From a virus: DNA of 37,699 bases. The stretch's first letter is position 1. Each line of letters opens with the position of its first letter. A program made the translations under genes and the position numbers. Shown here in pieces: positions 6,308-14,791 of this stretch. The notes beneath the pieces are model-generated. The model saw only the letters and a program-made list of their open reading frames with translations. It ran no database searches and was not told the origin of the DNA. The stretch is from positions 1 through 37,699 of IMG/VR virus record IMGVR_UViG_3300047200_000206. The stretch is one strand, 5' to 3'.

Positions 6308-6425
6308 GGAACTAGGGATATTAGAGTCTAACCTTCATCGGTGGAACTTGAACAATAGGATACCCAAGAAAGAGAACTACGATAAGCTCGTTAACTATGT
6401 AGGAAGGAGCATCATAGATGGATAG
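6237..6425 (+). CDS. Small helix-turn-helix protein, 62 aa
   Basis: GTG start with AGGGCGG upstream. A TTG at 6216 would give a longer form without a ribosome site. The protein is a compact helix-turn-helix (TVRQLAKELGILESNLHRW), followed by NNRIPKKENYDKLVNYV. This shares its layout with the two proteins at 36941 and 36781: a helix, the LG turn, then a W and a basic patch. It probably regulates phage transcription as a Cro-like protein. The last bases overlap the next small gene. Confidence 0.65.
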   Translation: MKIKHSDLINLAADMAGTVRQLAKELGILESNLHRWNLNNRIPKKENYDKLVNYVGRSIIDG

Positions 6426-6561
6426 TGAAGGAGGAGCGGTTCTAGTCTGCTGGCTAGTGGTGATAATGCTGCTCATGATGGGTGGTTGTTTTGGTTGGGT
6501 AGCTAACGATATGATTACAATGAATAAGGGAACGAGGAATGAGCAAGAAGTTAGAAGATAG
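6418..6561 (+). CDS. Small membrane protein, 47 aa
   Basis: The gene begins eight bases before the previous stop. A hydrophobic segment, residues 7-29 (AVLVCWLVVIMLLMMGG and on), would cross the membrane once, followed by a polar tail. Its 3' end overlaps the next gene by 23 bases. It is a second tiny membrane protein in this packed cluster. Function unknown. Confidence 0.5.
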   Translation: MDSEGGAVLVCWLVVIMLLMMGGCFGWVANDMITMNKGTRNEQEVRR

Positions 6562-6814
6562 AATCATTGAACTAGAAGAGAGAACAACACTGCTAAGAGG
6601 TATGATACTAGGCGTTCATGATAAGATTAATGCTATGGAGGTATGCTTTGCAGATTGTATAGCAGAGCTCAGAGAGATGGCTACTTCACCTCTTGGAAAG
6701 AAAACCCAGAAGGCACCACAAGATGGTTCTTCTGTCCGCAGTAATACCCCATGCAAAAAGCGTCAATCAACCCCTCATGCTGGTTCATCACGATCTTCCC
6801 GAAAGAAGGGTTAA
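6539..6814 (+). CDS. Coiled-coil protein with basic tail, 91 aa
   Basis: Residues 1-50 form a coiled coil (KLEDRIIELEERTTLLRG). The remaining 40 are Ser/Lys/Arg-rich and of low complexity. The last 134 bases run antisense to the end of the resolvase gene on the minus strand. The basic tail is probably a by-product of sharing sequence with that conserved gene. It starts within the previous small gene. It may interact with a membrane neighbour or bind DNA. Confidence 0.55.
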   Translation: MSKKLEDRIIELEERTTLLRGMILGVHDKINAMEVCFADCIAELREMATSPLGKKTQKAPQDGSSVRSNTPCKKRQSTPHAGSSRSSRKKG

Positions 6815-7181
6815 TACGAGTGAAGCTAGCAGCCGTCCTCTCCTTGGTAGTGCCTATCTGAGATCCACCATTGATATGCTTATGCCATACCTGGGGGAGG
6901 ATGTATTCATAGGGGTAATCTGCTAGTAGAGCCATTAAAAGGCCAAAATTGAACCCGAATGTAAACGTGCTCTGTCCGGTAGCTCCCTTGATGAATCCTA
7001 CCTTCTCAACCGCCACTCTATCAGCATCGTGGATATTGAAGTGCCACCGTATCTCTCTAAGGTTTAGGATCTTATCATCACGGTAAGGGAGCTTCATCCA
7101 TCTACAATGCCTAGCATCTAGGTCTAGCTCTGCTATGCAACCTTTCGCCCCTGGATCACATGAGATTATTTTATAGGACAT
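6681..7181 (-). CDS. RuvC-like Holliday junction resolvase
   Basis: 166 residues starting after AAGGAG. The RNase H-like fold is visible in IISCDPGAKG (Asp9), VAVEKV (Glu59) and HEGLIDAFCMGYY (Glu136/Asp140), the spacing of RuvC-type resolvases. It cuts branched DNA, probably to resolve recombination intermediates and concatemers before packaging. It overlaps the upstream HNH gene by 16 bases, so they form a short operon, and its 3' end is antisense to the coiled-coil gene. Confidence 0.82.
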   Translation of the reverse strand: MSYKIISCDPGAKGCIAELDLDARHCRWMKLPYRDDKILNLREIRWHFNIHDADRVAVEKVGFIKGATGQSTFTFGFNFGLLMALLADYPYEYILPQVWHKHINGGSQIGTTKERTAASFTRINPSFGKIVMNQHEGLIDAFCMGYYCGQKNHLVVPSGFSFQEVK

Positions 7182-7477
7182 AGCTGCTTCTCCTTCGCTG
7201 TGTGGAACATATTACACCACTCTATCACCTGAGGATTCTCAAGATCAAAGTCTTTCAGATGGCCAATTACCAAATGGCAAGCTCTGCATAGAGTAACTAG
7301 GTTATCAGCGTTAAGCTCTAACTCCGGTGTAGTGTGGAATGGCCTTATGTGGTGAACTTCTAACTTCTCGCTTGAGCTACAAGCAAAACAGTTCGGATTA
7401 GCCTTGATGTACTCGGCTCTTACTCCTGCCCACTTCGGACTTCTTCCCTGGAACGCAAACTTAATCCTATTGATCAT
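7166..7477 (-). CDS. HNH endonuclease
   Basis: 103 residues from ATG 7477, which has GGAG five bases upstream. A longer form to 7510 is possible but lacks a site. The protein shows RSPKWAGVR, CFACSSSEKLEVHHIRPF and DNLVTLCRACHLVIGHL: the CxxC pair, the HH catalytic motif, the Asn and a second CxxC. This is the compact HNH family often seen beside phage terminase or recombination genes. It may nick or cut DNA in packaging. It is the first gene of a two-gene minus-strand unit with the resolvase. Confidence 0.87.
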   Translation of the reverse strand: MINRIKFAFQGRSPKWAGVRAEYIKANPNCFACSSSEKLEVHHIRPFHTTPELELNADNLVTLCRACHLVIGHLKDFDLENPQVIEWCNMFHTAKEKQLCPIK

Positions 7478-7532
7478 ATCAACTCCATGCTCTACAATTA
7501 TTAGGTACATCAATCATAACGTAGGACTCTGA

Positions 7533-7868
7533 ATGTCTAAAGAGAAAAGACTTGCGCTTAAGGCTTGCCACTCCACCCGTTACAAAACTATGTGGAGCGT
7601 GGACATGGACTATCTTAAGAAACTCTCAATAGACGAGATCAAGTGGCTTGCAGACTTCTGTAGGCTCTTCTATCACGGTAGTCCGAATAAGGTAGAAGGT
7701 CGCAGAATCACGAAGAAACTTAGAAGTGAGAGCTACACTAGAAACAACGTAGCAGAGAGGGATCTGTACACAAAAGCTAATCTAGTCAGTATCGATAGAG
7801 CAGACAGGGTAAAGGATTACTATTGCGAAGATCTACTTAATGCTTTAATAGATAAAGATATAGATTAA
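7533..7868 (+). CDS. Hypothetical basic protein, 111 aa
   Basis: 111 residues, Lys/Arg-rich and helical, with four tryptophan/tyrosine-containing helices (YKTMWSVDMDYLKKLSIDEIKWLADF) and a polar C-terminal half. No family recognised. It is divergent from the HNH gene with only 55 bases between starts, so the two promoters must overlap. It could be a DNA-binding or accessory protein at the head of the late plus-strand unit. Confidence 0.7.
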   Translation: MSKEKRLALKACHSTRYKTMWSVDMDYLKKLSIDEIKWLADFCRLFYHGSPNKVEGRRITKKLRSESYTRNNVAERDLYTKANLVSIDRADRVKDYYCEDLLNALIDKDID

Positions 7869-7890
7869 CATATATTAATACGAGGTTATC

Positions 7891-8085
7891 ATGTCAGAAG
7901 ATAAGAAGCAGTTATCGCAGATCCTTGATGGTGTAGCACAACTCATCCTCTTAGGACTATATCCAGCATCACACGCTAAGCTAGTTGTAGAAGCTGTTAC
8001 TGTGCTTGAGACTCTATCTAAAGCAGAAGCAGAGAGAGAAGCAGCAGCAGCAGAGGAGCCTAAACTAGAAGTAGTTGAGGGTTAA
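7891..8085 (+). CDS. Small acidic protein, 64 aa
   Basis: 64 residues, helical throughout, ending in an Ala/Glu-rich tail (AEAEREAAAAEEPKLEVVEG). The hydrophobic stretch AQLILLGLYPAS is too short for a firm membrane call. One base separates its stop from the ATG of the next gene. Function unknown. Confidence 0.55.
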   Translation: MSEDKKQLSQILDGVAQLILLGLYPASHAKLVVEAVTVLETLSKAEAEREAAAAEEPKLEVVEG

Positions 8086-8086
8086 T

Positions 8087-8290
8087 ATGAGCAGCAAGAC
8101 TATACCAGCATACACAGTTAGAAGAGTGCAAGGTGGATGGAGCTTCATAGAGCTACAGATAGATCCTAAGACCATGAAGGTGGTTAGTAAGGAAGAATCG
8201 CAGGCAGACACGAAGCCGATCATCACTGAGAAGTTTAAGATCGCTGTAGGAAAGTACTGGGGTAGGTTAGATGAACAGACAATTACTTAA
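8087..8290 (+). CDS. Hypothetical protein, 67 aa
   Basis: ATG 8087 follows GAGGG, one base after the previous stop. The TTG four codons earlier is less likely. The protein is beta-rich and basic (TIPAYTVRRVQGGWSFIELQID) with no known family. Its 3' end overlaps the next gene by 20 bases, so all four small genes from 7891 to 8516 are probably co-translated. Confidence 0.6.
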   Translation: MSSKTIPAYTVRRVQGGWSFIELQIDPKTMKVVSKEESQADTKPIITEKFKIAVGKYWGRLDEQTIT

Positions 8291-8516
8291 GCTAGACCTG
8301 GGAGCAGTATTCACTACGCTGTTCTTCGCTAAAGCTCTCTACACTGGCACTTGGCAAGATGTAGCGTTCGTAGCAGTTCTTGTCTCGTTCATGGGATACA
8401 GAATGTGGCTTAAGACGAAAACGACTAGCACAGATGCTTTCTCTGAGAAGGTAAATCAGCTAGAGGCAGAGGTAAACTCTATAAAATCAGCTATTGCGTT
8501 AAGAAGATCATATTAA
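8271..8516 (+). CDS. Two-helix membrane protein, holin candidate
   Basis: 81 residues. Hydrophobic segments at about 10-25 (LGAVFTTLFFAKALYT) and 29-46 (QDVAFVAVLVSFMGYRMW) form a helical hairpin. They are followed by a basic turn and a coiled coil at the C-terminus (KVNQLEAEVNSIKSAI). Size and topology fit a class II holin, but the position just before terminase is unusual for lysis. It may instead be a membrane anchor. It overlaps the previous gene by 20 bases. Confidence 0.5.
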   Translation: MNRQLLKLDLGAVFTTLFFAKALYTGTWQDVAFVAVLVSFMGYRMWLKTKTTSTDAFSEKVNQLEAEVNSIKSAIALRRSY

Positions 8517-8541
8517 TTGATCAGTAAGTAGCTGATATAAT
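8513..8541 (+). promoter_or_regulatory. Candidate promoter before the terminase-virion operon
   Basis: A perfect -10, TATAAT, lies at 8536-8541, 19 bases before the small terminase gene. The -35 is poor: TTAATT (8513-8518, 17-base spacer) is the best. It sits in the only gap (43 bases) before the long structural operon, which suits a late promoter, perhaps activator-dependent. Confidence 0.35.
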
Positions 8542-8559
8542 TAAATACGAGAAGAGATA

Positions 8560-8889
8560 ATGGCACATGACTCACCAGCAGTAATAGAGCGCAGAGGTAA
8601 AGGCAGACCTAAGGGAGCTGTCAACAAGGTTACCATTGCTCTCAAACACGCTCTTGAGAATCATGGCTTCGATATCACTGAGCAGCTAGTACAGCTATAC
8701 AGAAACTCAGATGATCCACAGTTTAGGTACAAGATAATTCGTATGATGATGGACTACACTCATCCAAGGCTAAAGGATGTTGATATCGTAGCTCTCGAAG
8801 CAGGTGAAGCTCAGCCGAAAGATGCTCCTACTATCAACGTATCGCTAGATGAGCTCGTAGCTATAGCGAGAGGCGACCAAGTTGAATGA
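8560..8889 (+). CDS. terS: Probable terminase small subunit
   Basis: 109 residues. The N-terminal RRGKGRPKGAVNKVT is the basic entry typical of small terminases and related phage DNA-binding proteins. It is followed by helices (ALKHALENHGFDITEQLVQL, then QFRYKIIRMMMDY) and an acidic end. It recognises phage DNA and recruits the large subunit for packaging. The ATGA overlap with the large terminase supports the role; by sequence alone the family is uncertain. Confidence 0.75.
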   Translation: MAHDSPAVIERRGKGRPKGAVNKVTIALKHALENHGFDITEQLVQLYRNSDDPQFRYKIIRMMMDYTHPRLKDVDIVALEAGEAQPKDAPTINVSLDELVAIARGDQVE

Positions 8890-10274
8890 GTGGAGCTATA
8901 ACCCAAGCAGATGCTACTCGTATCCTATGGCTAGCAGGGAATCTCTCCTTTAAGCTCTGGCAGCAGCAGAGAATCATATACACTACAATTCGTAATATGC
9001 CTAAAACCACTCAGAACGTAGTGGTACTTTGTGCTAGGCAGTTCGGCAAATCGGTACTAGGAACTATCCTGGCTACTGAGGACTGCTTAAGGAACAAAGA
9101 TATAGTAGTTATGATCATAGGTCCTACTATCAAGCAAACAAGAGCTATCGTTAATCCTAGAATGAAGCTCATAACTAGAGATGCTCCGGAAGGACTCATA
9201 AGACATGTTAAGTCAGAGGATACTTTTTATTTTAGCAACGGTAGTGAGCTTAAACTTGGCGGCTTTGATACTAACAGCGGTAGTGAGCGCGGTAAGACTC
9301 TACATAAAGTCTATATCGAAGAGATCGTGGAATCTAATCCAGATAGCTATCTTGATTTCCTTCGCTCTGATCTCGGGCCTGCTCTTACTCACTCAAAACA
9401 TGCTCAGATAGTTTACCTTACTACTCTACCTAAGATCCCAGATCATCCCTTCTGTCTGGAAACTGTACCAGAGGCACAATCTAACGGAGCGTTCTTTAAG
9501 TTCACTATCCACGATAACGCTAAGCTAAGTAAGCAGCAGTTCGATAGCTGTGTGAAGCTCTGTGGTGGTATCGATAGCATAGACTTCAAGAGGGAATATC
9601 TCTGCGAACAGGTGAGAGATAGCTCCATAGTCCTTGCTCCTGAGTTCAATGAGGATCATCATGTTAAACCGATCACTTTGCCCATACACGCCAAGTTCTG
9701 GATCAGCGGTGATGTTGGAGGAGTCAGAGATAAGTCAGTGTTCCATCTCATGTGCTTCGACTTCGAAAGAGCCAAGATCCTTGTTATCGATGAGAGAGCC
9801 TATTCCCCCGATACTGGCTCGGCAGTTATGGTTGCAGGATGCCGACAAATGGAGAGAGATATTAGGATTGAAGGACGCTACGTAGACTGCGATGGTCAGA
9901 TGAGAGTGGACTTCATGCATCAGCATACTTATCCAGTTCACCTCCCAAGGAAGGATGAGCTAGAAGCTACCGTCAACCAAGTTCGAGTAGCCTTGACTAG
10001 GAGAGAGGTAGAGATCGATCCATGCTGTAAGCTTCTTATCATGACTCTAAGATCAGGCACATTCAATAAGAATAAGACAGACTTAGAGAGGACTCATACT
10101 CTAGGGCACATGGACGCCTTCATGTCTTTAGCTTATGGGATACGTCACTGCATACGTTCAAACCCTTTTCCTCTTTACAATGGAGCAGATCCTCATACAC
10201 ACTATATCGATACAAATAATCCTGAGAGATCACAATCACAAGAGGCTTTCCTCTCTATGTTTAGGATGAAATAA
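8886..10274 (+). CDS. terL: Terminase large subunit
   Basis: 462 residues. ATPase: adenine-binding WQQQR, Walker A ARQFGKS (50-56), and a Walker B region VYIEEI (142-147) that has Glu instead of the usual Asp. Nuclease: ISGDVGG with Asp276, YVDCDGQ with Asp334/Asp336, and LGHMDAFMSLAYG with Asp410. It cuts concatemeric DNA and pumps it into the prohead. It overlaps the small subunit by four bases and lies two bases before the portal gene. Confidence 0.95.
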   Translation: MSGAITQADATRILWLAGNLSFKLWQQQRIIYTTIRNMPKTTQNVVVLCARQFGKSVLGTILATEDCLRNKDIVVMIIGPTIKQTRAIVNPRMKLITRDAPEGLIRHVKSEDTFYFSNGSELKLGGFDTNSGSERGKTLHKVYIEEIVESNPDSYLDFLRSDLGPALTHSKHAQIVYLTTLPKIPDHPFCLETVPEAQSNGAFFKFTIHDNAKLSKQQFDSCVKLCGGIDSIDFKREYLCEQVRDSSIVLAPEFNEDHHVKPITLPIHAKFWISGDVGGVRDKSVFHLMCFDFERAKILVIDERAYSPDTGSAVMVAGCRQMERDIRIEGRYVDCDGQMRVDFMHQHTYPVHLPRKDELEATVNQVRVALTRREVEIDPCCKLLIMTLRSGTFNKNKTDLERTHTLGHMDAFMSLAYGIRHCIRSNPFPLYNGADPHTHYIDTNNPERSQSQEAFLSMFRMK

Positions 10275-10275
10275 C

Positions 10276-12330
10276 ATGAAAGAATATGGAACTATAAACG
10301 ATAAGGTTTACTTTGCAGCAGCTCCTATCGATGAGATAGGCGATCGTCTAGCTGGCAAGGTATCAGACTACTATCAGTATCTCACTAGCTCTGCTCTAGT
10401 AGACTTGTGGAGAAGATCATATTACAGCTACTACGGACTCCTAGAAGACACAGCTCTATCAGGCTTCGGGATCTTTGCAATAGGTAGGATCAGAGCTTCA
10501 GGACAAGAAGGAGAAGTAGCTTCCATCAAGGTCAACCACTTCCGTAACCTTCTTACTCATATCAACGTTCTTACATCGAATGAGAAGCAAGCTCTTAAGA
10601 CTAGAGCGATCAACTCAGACTCAGAGTCACTATCTCAAGCATATCTAGGCGATGGCCTCTTAGACTACTACTTCAGGGAGAAGGGATTCGAAGCTCACAG
10701 CAAAGATGCTCTTGAGACTTGTCTTATCTTCGGAGAGAGCTATGAGAAAATCGAGTGGGATACTGGCATTGGCGAGGACTTCGGAGTAGATCAGAATACA
10801 GGCATGGCTCTTAAGGCTGGTGACGTAGCAGTAAAGGTCTATACTCCTTTTGATGTTGTACGTGATGTAACTAACACCACAAACGATCTTGATTGGCATA
10901 TCATGCACGATTGCAAGAATAGGTTCGATCTAGCAGCACAGTATCCAGCAGTATCCGAAGAGATCCTTAATATATCCACCGATATCACCTCAGGAAAACG
11001 ATATGTCGATCCTACAAAGATTATTCCAGCAGCAGGTGTTGGGACGAAACACACAGATCTCATCGATCTCTACCACTTCTTCCACAGAGAAACGCCGGCA
11101 TGTCCGAATGGACGACAAGTTATATTCCTACAGGATGGAACAGTCTTATTCGATGGACCACTCGCATACGCAAAGTATCCTATCACAAGACTTGCAGGAG
11201 CTAATATCAAGGGTACCCCTTTTGGATACTCAATCGCTTTCGACCTTCTAGGCATACAGTCAGTCATAGATAAGCTCTACTCGGTAGTGATCTCTAACCA
11301 GCTTGCATCAGGTATGCAGAACTTCTGGCAACCACCAGGAAACGGCGCAACAAGAGTACAGATGGCAGGCGGTCTTAACCTCATCGAGTCAGTAGTTAAG
11401 CCTGAAGTATTAGAGCTACTATCTACTCCTCCTGAGATCTTCAACTTCATCGAGAAGCTAGAGCACATTATGGAGATGCTTGCAGGGATCTCTGCCGTGA
11501 ATAGAGGTGAAACCCCAGAGAACCTTAAATCAGGTACAGCTCTTGCTTATGTTGCATCACAGGCGATCACCTTCTCATCAGGCTTGCAGCGTTCGTATAT
11601 AAACCTTCAGCAGGATATCGGCACAAAGCTCCTTTACCTCCTAAGAGACTTCGTACCAGACGAGCGTAAAGCTGTTATCGCAGGATCATTTAACAGGCCC
11701 CTAGAGAAGAAGTTCAAGGGCTCAGACCTACAGAAAGTAGATAAAGTAGTAGTAGAAGCTACGAGCGCTCTATCTCAGACTCAAGCAGGTAAGATCCAGA
11801 TCGCTCAAGATCTACTAGGCGCAGGAATGATCAGGAACACTAGAGAGTATATGGCTGTACTTACTACCGGCACAATTGAGCCACTCTATGAGTCAGAGAT
11901 GAGTGAGATACTACTTGTTAAGAGCGAGAACGAAGATCTACGTGATTACAAAGAGTGTATCGCTATGGCTTCAGATGATCACAAGCTACACTGGCTAGAG
12001 CACAGAGCTATCCTGGCTAACCCAGATGCTAGGAAAGATCCTCAGCTCGTAATGATGGTTACTCAGCATATGCTAGAACACCAGAACTTTGCTATGCAGC
12101 TACAAATGATGAATCCTGCTCTATTAGCATGGATGGGTGAAGCTCCACTTCCAACGCCTATGCTTCCTCCTGCCGGGGCGCAGAGTCCAGCGAGTGTAGT
12201 TCAGCAGCAGAATCCTGTAGATAAACAAGCTGAGGGAGTTAACGCTCCAGCAGCTCCTAACTTACCGAGAAACGCTGATCAGCAGACACAAGCATCTTAT
12301 GAGCAGCAACAAGCTCCACAAGCAATGTAG
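10276..12330 (+). CDS. Portal protein (podoviral)
   Basis: 684 residues. A long helical and beta-rich protein with VDLWRRSYYSYYG near the start, NHFRNLLTHINVLT and DYYFREKGFEAHSKDALETCLIFGESY (in part the portal wing and stem), and TPFDVVRDV. Its C-terminal tail is Gln/Pro/Ala-rich, from about residue 615. Size, position between terminase and scaffold, and these blocks fit the portal ring of short-tailed phages. It forms the DNA channel and tail attachment point. Confidence 0.88.
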   Translation: MKEYGTINDKVYFAAAPIDEIGDRLAGKVSDYYQYLTSSALVDLWRRSYYSYYGLLEDTALSGFGIFAIGRIRASGQEGEVASIKVNHFRNLLTHINVLTSNEKQALKTRAINSDSESLSQAYLGDGLLDYYFREKGFEAHSKDALETCLIFGESYEKIEWDTGIGEDFGVDQNTGMALKAGDVAVKVYTPFDVVRDVTNTTNDLDWHIMHDCKNRFDLAAQYPAVSEEILNISTDITSGKRYVDPTKIIPAAGVGTKHTDLIDLYHFFHRETPACPNGRQVIFLQDGTVLFDGPLAYAKYPITRLAGANIKGTPFGYSIAFDLLGIQSVIDKLYSVVISNQLASGMQNFWQPPGNGATRVQMAGGLNLIESVVKPEVLELLSTPPEIFNFIEKLEHIMEMLAGISAVNRGETPENLKSGTALAYVASQAITFSSGLQRSYINLQQDIGTKLLYLLRDFVPDERKAVIAGSFNRPLEKKFKGSDLQKVDKVVVEATSALSQTQAGKIQIAQDLLGAGMIRNTREYMAVLTTGTIEPLYESEMSEILLVKSENEDLRDYKECIAMASDDHKLHWLEHRAILANPDARKDPQLVMMVTQHMLEHQNFAMQLQMMNPALLAWMGEAPLPTPMLPPAGAQSPASVVQQQNPVDKQAEGVNAPAAPNLPRNADQQTQASYEQQQAPQAM

Positions 12331-12341
12331 AAAGGAACAAC

Positions 12342-13289
12342 ATGGAAAGCACAGTTACTACAGAATCAACACCACAAGCAGCAGAGGCTCCGATCTCAGA
12401 TGTACCAGCAGGAATGAATCCAGCGTACATGAAGAAGGATGCGAAGCTACCTGTGAACAAGGAACACGAAGAAGCTCCTACTGAGGCTGAAGAAGAGAAG
12501 AAAGAAGCGGCAGCAGCTCTTAAGAAGCTGAAGGTCAGAGGCAAAGAGATCGAAGTAGATGAAGCTGGCTATCATGCCTACGCTCAGAAGGGAGCAGCAG
12601 CAGAGGAGAAGTGGCAAGAGGCTGCTAAGATGAAGAAGGAAGCAGATGCTTTTGTTCAGCGGCTCAAGTCTAATCCTATCGAAGTGCTCAAAGATCCTAC
12701 TCTCGGCGTAGACTTCAGAAAAGTAGCAGAAGATTATCTCTGGGATCAGATGCAAGAAGAGAATCTCTCTCCTGAGGAGAAGCAGTATCGCAAAGATCAG
12801 CAGGAGCTTAAGGATCTTCGGGATGCAAAGGAGAAAGTAGCAGCAGAGCAGGAAGCGCAGAGACACCAAGCAGAAGTTCAGCACTTTGAGCAGGAGTACG
12901 ATAAGAAAGTAGCTACCGCACTAGCAGACTCAGGCTTACCTAAGACTACCGGCACTATCAGGCGAATCACAGAGTATATGCTCCTAGATGTTAAGAACGG
13001 TGTAGAGCGTCCTATCTCTGACTATGTGGATCTCGTATCAAGAGACTACGCAGATGATATTAAGGATCTCATCGGAAACCTTCCTGCTGATAAGCTCCTC
13101 AAGCTACTTGGATCAGATGTAAGTAAGAAGATCAGAGATCATGATGTAGCTAAGCTGAAGAGCGCACAACCTGCCTCAGGTCATACCTTTGTTCCAGGAA
13201 AAGGCATGGTACCAGCGAACAAACCAGCGAAGAAACTATCAGGCCACGATTGGCAGCAGCAAATCATGAAGGAAATGAGGGGCTTATAG
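12342..13289 (+). CDS. Scaffolding protein
   Basis: 315 residues with AAAGGAACA as ribosome site. It is very rich in Glu, Lys and Ala, and nearly all helical. It contains KKLKVRGKEIEVDEAGYHAYAQKG near residue 65 (a conserved element of phage scaffolds), a long coiled coil (130-190) and a basic end with HTFVPGKGMVPANK. It lies between portal and capsid, as scaffolds do, and would shape the prohead and leave it before DNA entry. Confidence 0.85.
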   Translation: MESTVTTESTPQAAEAPISDVPAGMNPAYMKKDAKLPVNKEHEEAPTEAEEEKKEAAAALKKLKVRGKEIEVDEAGYHAYAQKGAAAEEKWQEAAKMKKEADAFVQRLKSNPIEVLKDPTLGVDFRKVAEDYLWDQMQEENLSPEEKQYRKDQQELKDLRDAKEKVAAEQEAQRHQAEVQHFEQEYDKKVATALADSGLPKTTGTIRRITEYMLLDVKNGVERPISDYVDLVSRDYADDIKDLIGNLPADKLLKLLGSDVSKKIRDHDVAKLKSAQPASGHTFVPGKGMVPANKPAKKLSGHDWQQQIMKEMRGL

Positions 13290-13448
13290 TTCCTCGTTCC
13301 TCCCCCCTAACCTTTCCTAGTGGACAAGCTCCACTCTCGGCCACTTTTAGGCTCACTCTCAGTGACAACCTAGTGCAACCTCATCGGTAGCAAGATCCAA
13401 GCGAACAATCATTACAATTTATTATTTAATCAAAGAAGGATTTATATC
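13290..13448. other. Gap between scaffold and capsid genes
   Basis: 159 bases without a convincing gene, the longest gap inside the virion operon. A 6-bp hairpin AGTGGA (13319-13324) / TCCACT (13330-13335) has no T-run and is a poor terminator. The stretch before the capsid start is AT-rich (ATTTATTATTTAAT, near 13420) and may hold a -10 for an extra capsid promoter; no clear -35 goes with it. Confidence 0.35.
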
Positions 13449-14726
13449 ATGGCAGGTGAAAATACACTTACTAGTTTGAACACACAGTTTAAATACATCC
13501 AGGACAAAGCGACCAGTTTAATGCCTGAGAACAGCGTTCTAATGAAGTTAATTCCAGAAATTACAGAGGCGACTAAAGAAGGTCGTAAGTATCTCGTTCC
13601 TGTACAGCTCAGCCACGAAAACGGCGTGACTTATGGTGACGGCTCGGTATTCGCTCTTAACAGCGCTTCTGCTGCTGCTTATGACGAGATCGAAGTAGAT
13701 GCAGCTCCAATCATCCTCCTTACTCAAATTTCAGAGTCCGTGGCCAATAGAATGGCCAATTCAAAACAATCGTTCATCACTGAAGCTACTTTGAGAGCGA
13801 GAGTAATGTATGAATCACTAGCTCGTTACCTTGAGATCAGTATGCTCTACGGTAAGAGTACAACTGGCTGGGGTACAGCTTCTTCTACTTCTGCTGCAAC
13901 AGCAGTTCAGACCGTAGTAATCACAGCAGCTCAGTGGGCCGGTGGTATCTGGGGTGGAGCAGTAGGCGCAGTTCTCGAAGCATATCAGGATAACGCTGGC
14001 ACGATCACTAAGATCGCTGATTCTACTAACACCACTTGCACAGTTACTAAGGTTGTAGCTTCCACAAGAACTATCACCATGACTTGCGCTTCTGCTACTC
14101 TCGCTGGTGCTATCGATACTGCAAAAGCATCGTACACTGTCTTCTTTGTTCCTAAAGGAGCTTATGAGAACGACATGGTTGGCCTTGAGAAGCAAATCGT
14201 AGGCGGCGCTTCTTACTTTGGAATCGATCCTACCGTTTATCCTCTATGGCAAGGTCAGACTTATGCTTGTGGATCTGCTTCGCTCACAATGGCTAAAGTT
14301 CTTAGCGGCGCAGCTCAAGCAGTAGCAATCGGCGGTCTTAAGGATGATGCAGTCCTCATGGTATCTGCTGTTACTTATCAGAACCTCAACAGCGATCAAG
14401 CGGCTCTTAGAATGTATGATTCGAGCTACTCGTCTTCTGACTCTGAAACAGGAACAGAAGGAATCGTCTATCACGGTCCAAATGGAAAGATCAGTGTAAT
14501 CGTGAATAACTGTGTAAAAGAGGGTGAGTGCTATTTAATTCCTCCTAAGTTCCTATCGAGAGTAGGAGCGAAAGAGCTTAGCTTCCAACGTCCAGGCAAA
14601 ACTGATGAATTCTTCCAAGAGATTCCTGGTTATGCTGGCTATAGCTTGAGAGCAGGAGCAGAGTTTGCTGTTCTTCTTAGCCGTCCAGCAATGGCAGTTA
14701 AGTTCACAGCGATCGTCAACTCCTAA
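13449..14726 (+). CDS. Major capsid protein
   Basis: 425 residues after the site AGAAGGA. MAGENTLTSLNTQFKYIQDK, an N-terminal helix region, EGRKYLVPVQLSHENGVTYG, SVANRMANSKQSF, and a C-terminal half with KDDAVLMVSAVTYQNL and SLRAGAEFAVLLSRPAMAV fit HK97-fold capsids of podoviruses. Residues about 150-240 (Thr/Ala-rich, ITMTCASATLAG) look like an inserted beta domain. It forms the shell. A hairpin follows it at 14741. Confidence 0.85.
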   Translation: MAGENTLTSLNTQFKYIQDKATSLMPENSVLMKLIPEITEATKEGRKYLVPVQLSHENGVTYGDGSVFALNSASAAAYDEIEVDAAPIILLTQISESVANRMANSKQSFITEATLRARVMYESLARYLEISMLYGKSTTGWGTASSTSAATAVQTVVITAAQWAGGIWGGAVGAVLEAYQDNAGTITKIADSTNTTCTVTKVVASTRTITMTCASATLAGAIDTAKASYTVFFVPKGAYENDMVGLEKQIVGGASYFGIDPTVYPLWQGQTYACGSASLTMAKVLSGAAQAVAIGGLKDDAVLMVSAVTYQNLNSDQAALRMYDSSYSSSDSETGTEGIVYHGPNGKISVIVNNCVKEGECYLIPPKFLSRVGAKELSFQRPGKTDEFFQEIPGYAGYSLRAGAEFAVLLSRPAMAVKFTAIVNS

Positions 14727-14740
14727 CAGGCTTTCCATGT

Positions 14741-14775
14741 AGGGGAGGTGGAGTAATCTGCCTCCTCTCTTTCCA
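14741..14775 (+). terminator. Possible terminator after the capsid gene
   Basis: A stem of eight pairs, one of them G-T, joins 14741-14748 (AGGGGAGG) to 14761-14768 (CCTCCTCT). It has a 12-base loop and a moderately T-rich tail (CTTTCC). Partial termination here would lower expression of downstream genes relative to capsid. The tail is weak. Confidence 0.4.
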
Positions 14776-14791
14776 TTGAAAGGATATAATC

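Noticed and set aside
12447-12884. 145-codon minus-strand open frame rich in Leu, Phe and Cys
   Set aside because: It lies wholly inside the scaffold gene; the composition mirrors Glu/Lys-rich codons on the other strand.
13319-13335. Terminator between scaffold and capsid
   Set aside because: Six-base stem without a T-run.
13818-14195. 125-codon minus-strand frame
   Set aside because: Antisense to the capsid gene, Ser/Cys-rich, with no ribosome site or homology; a shadow.
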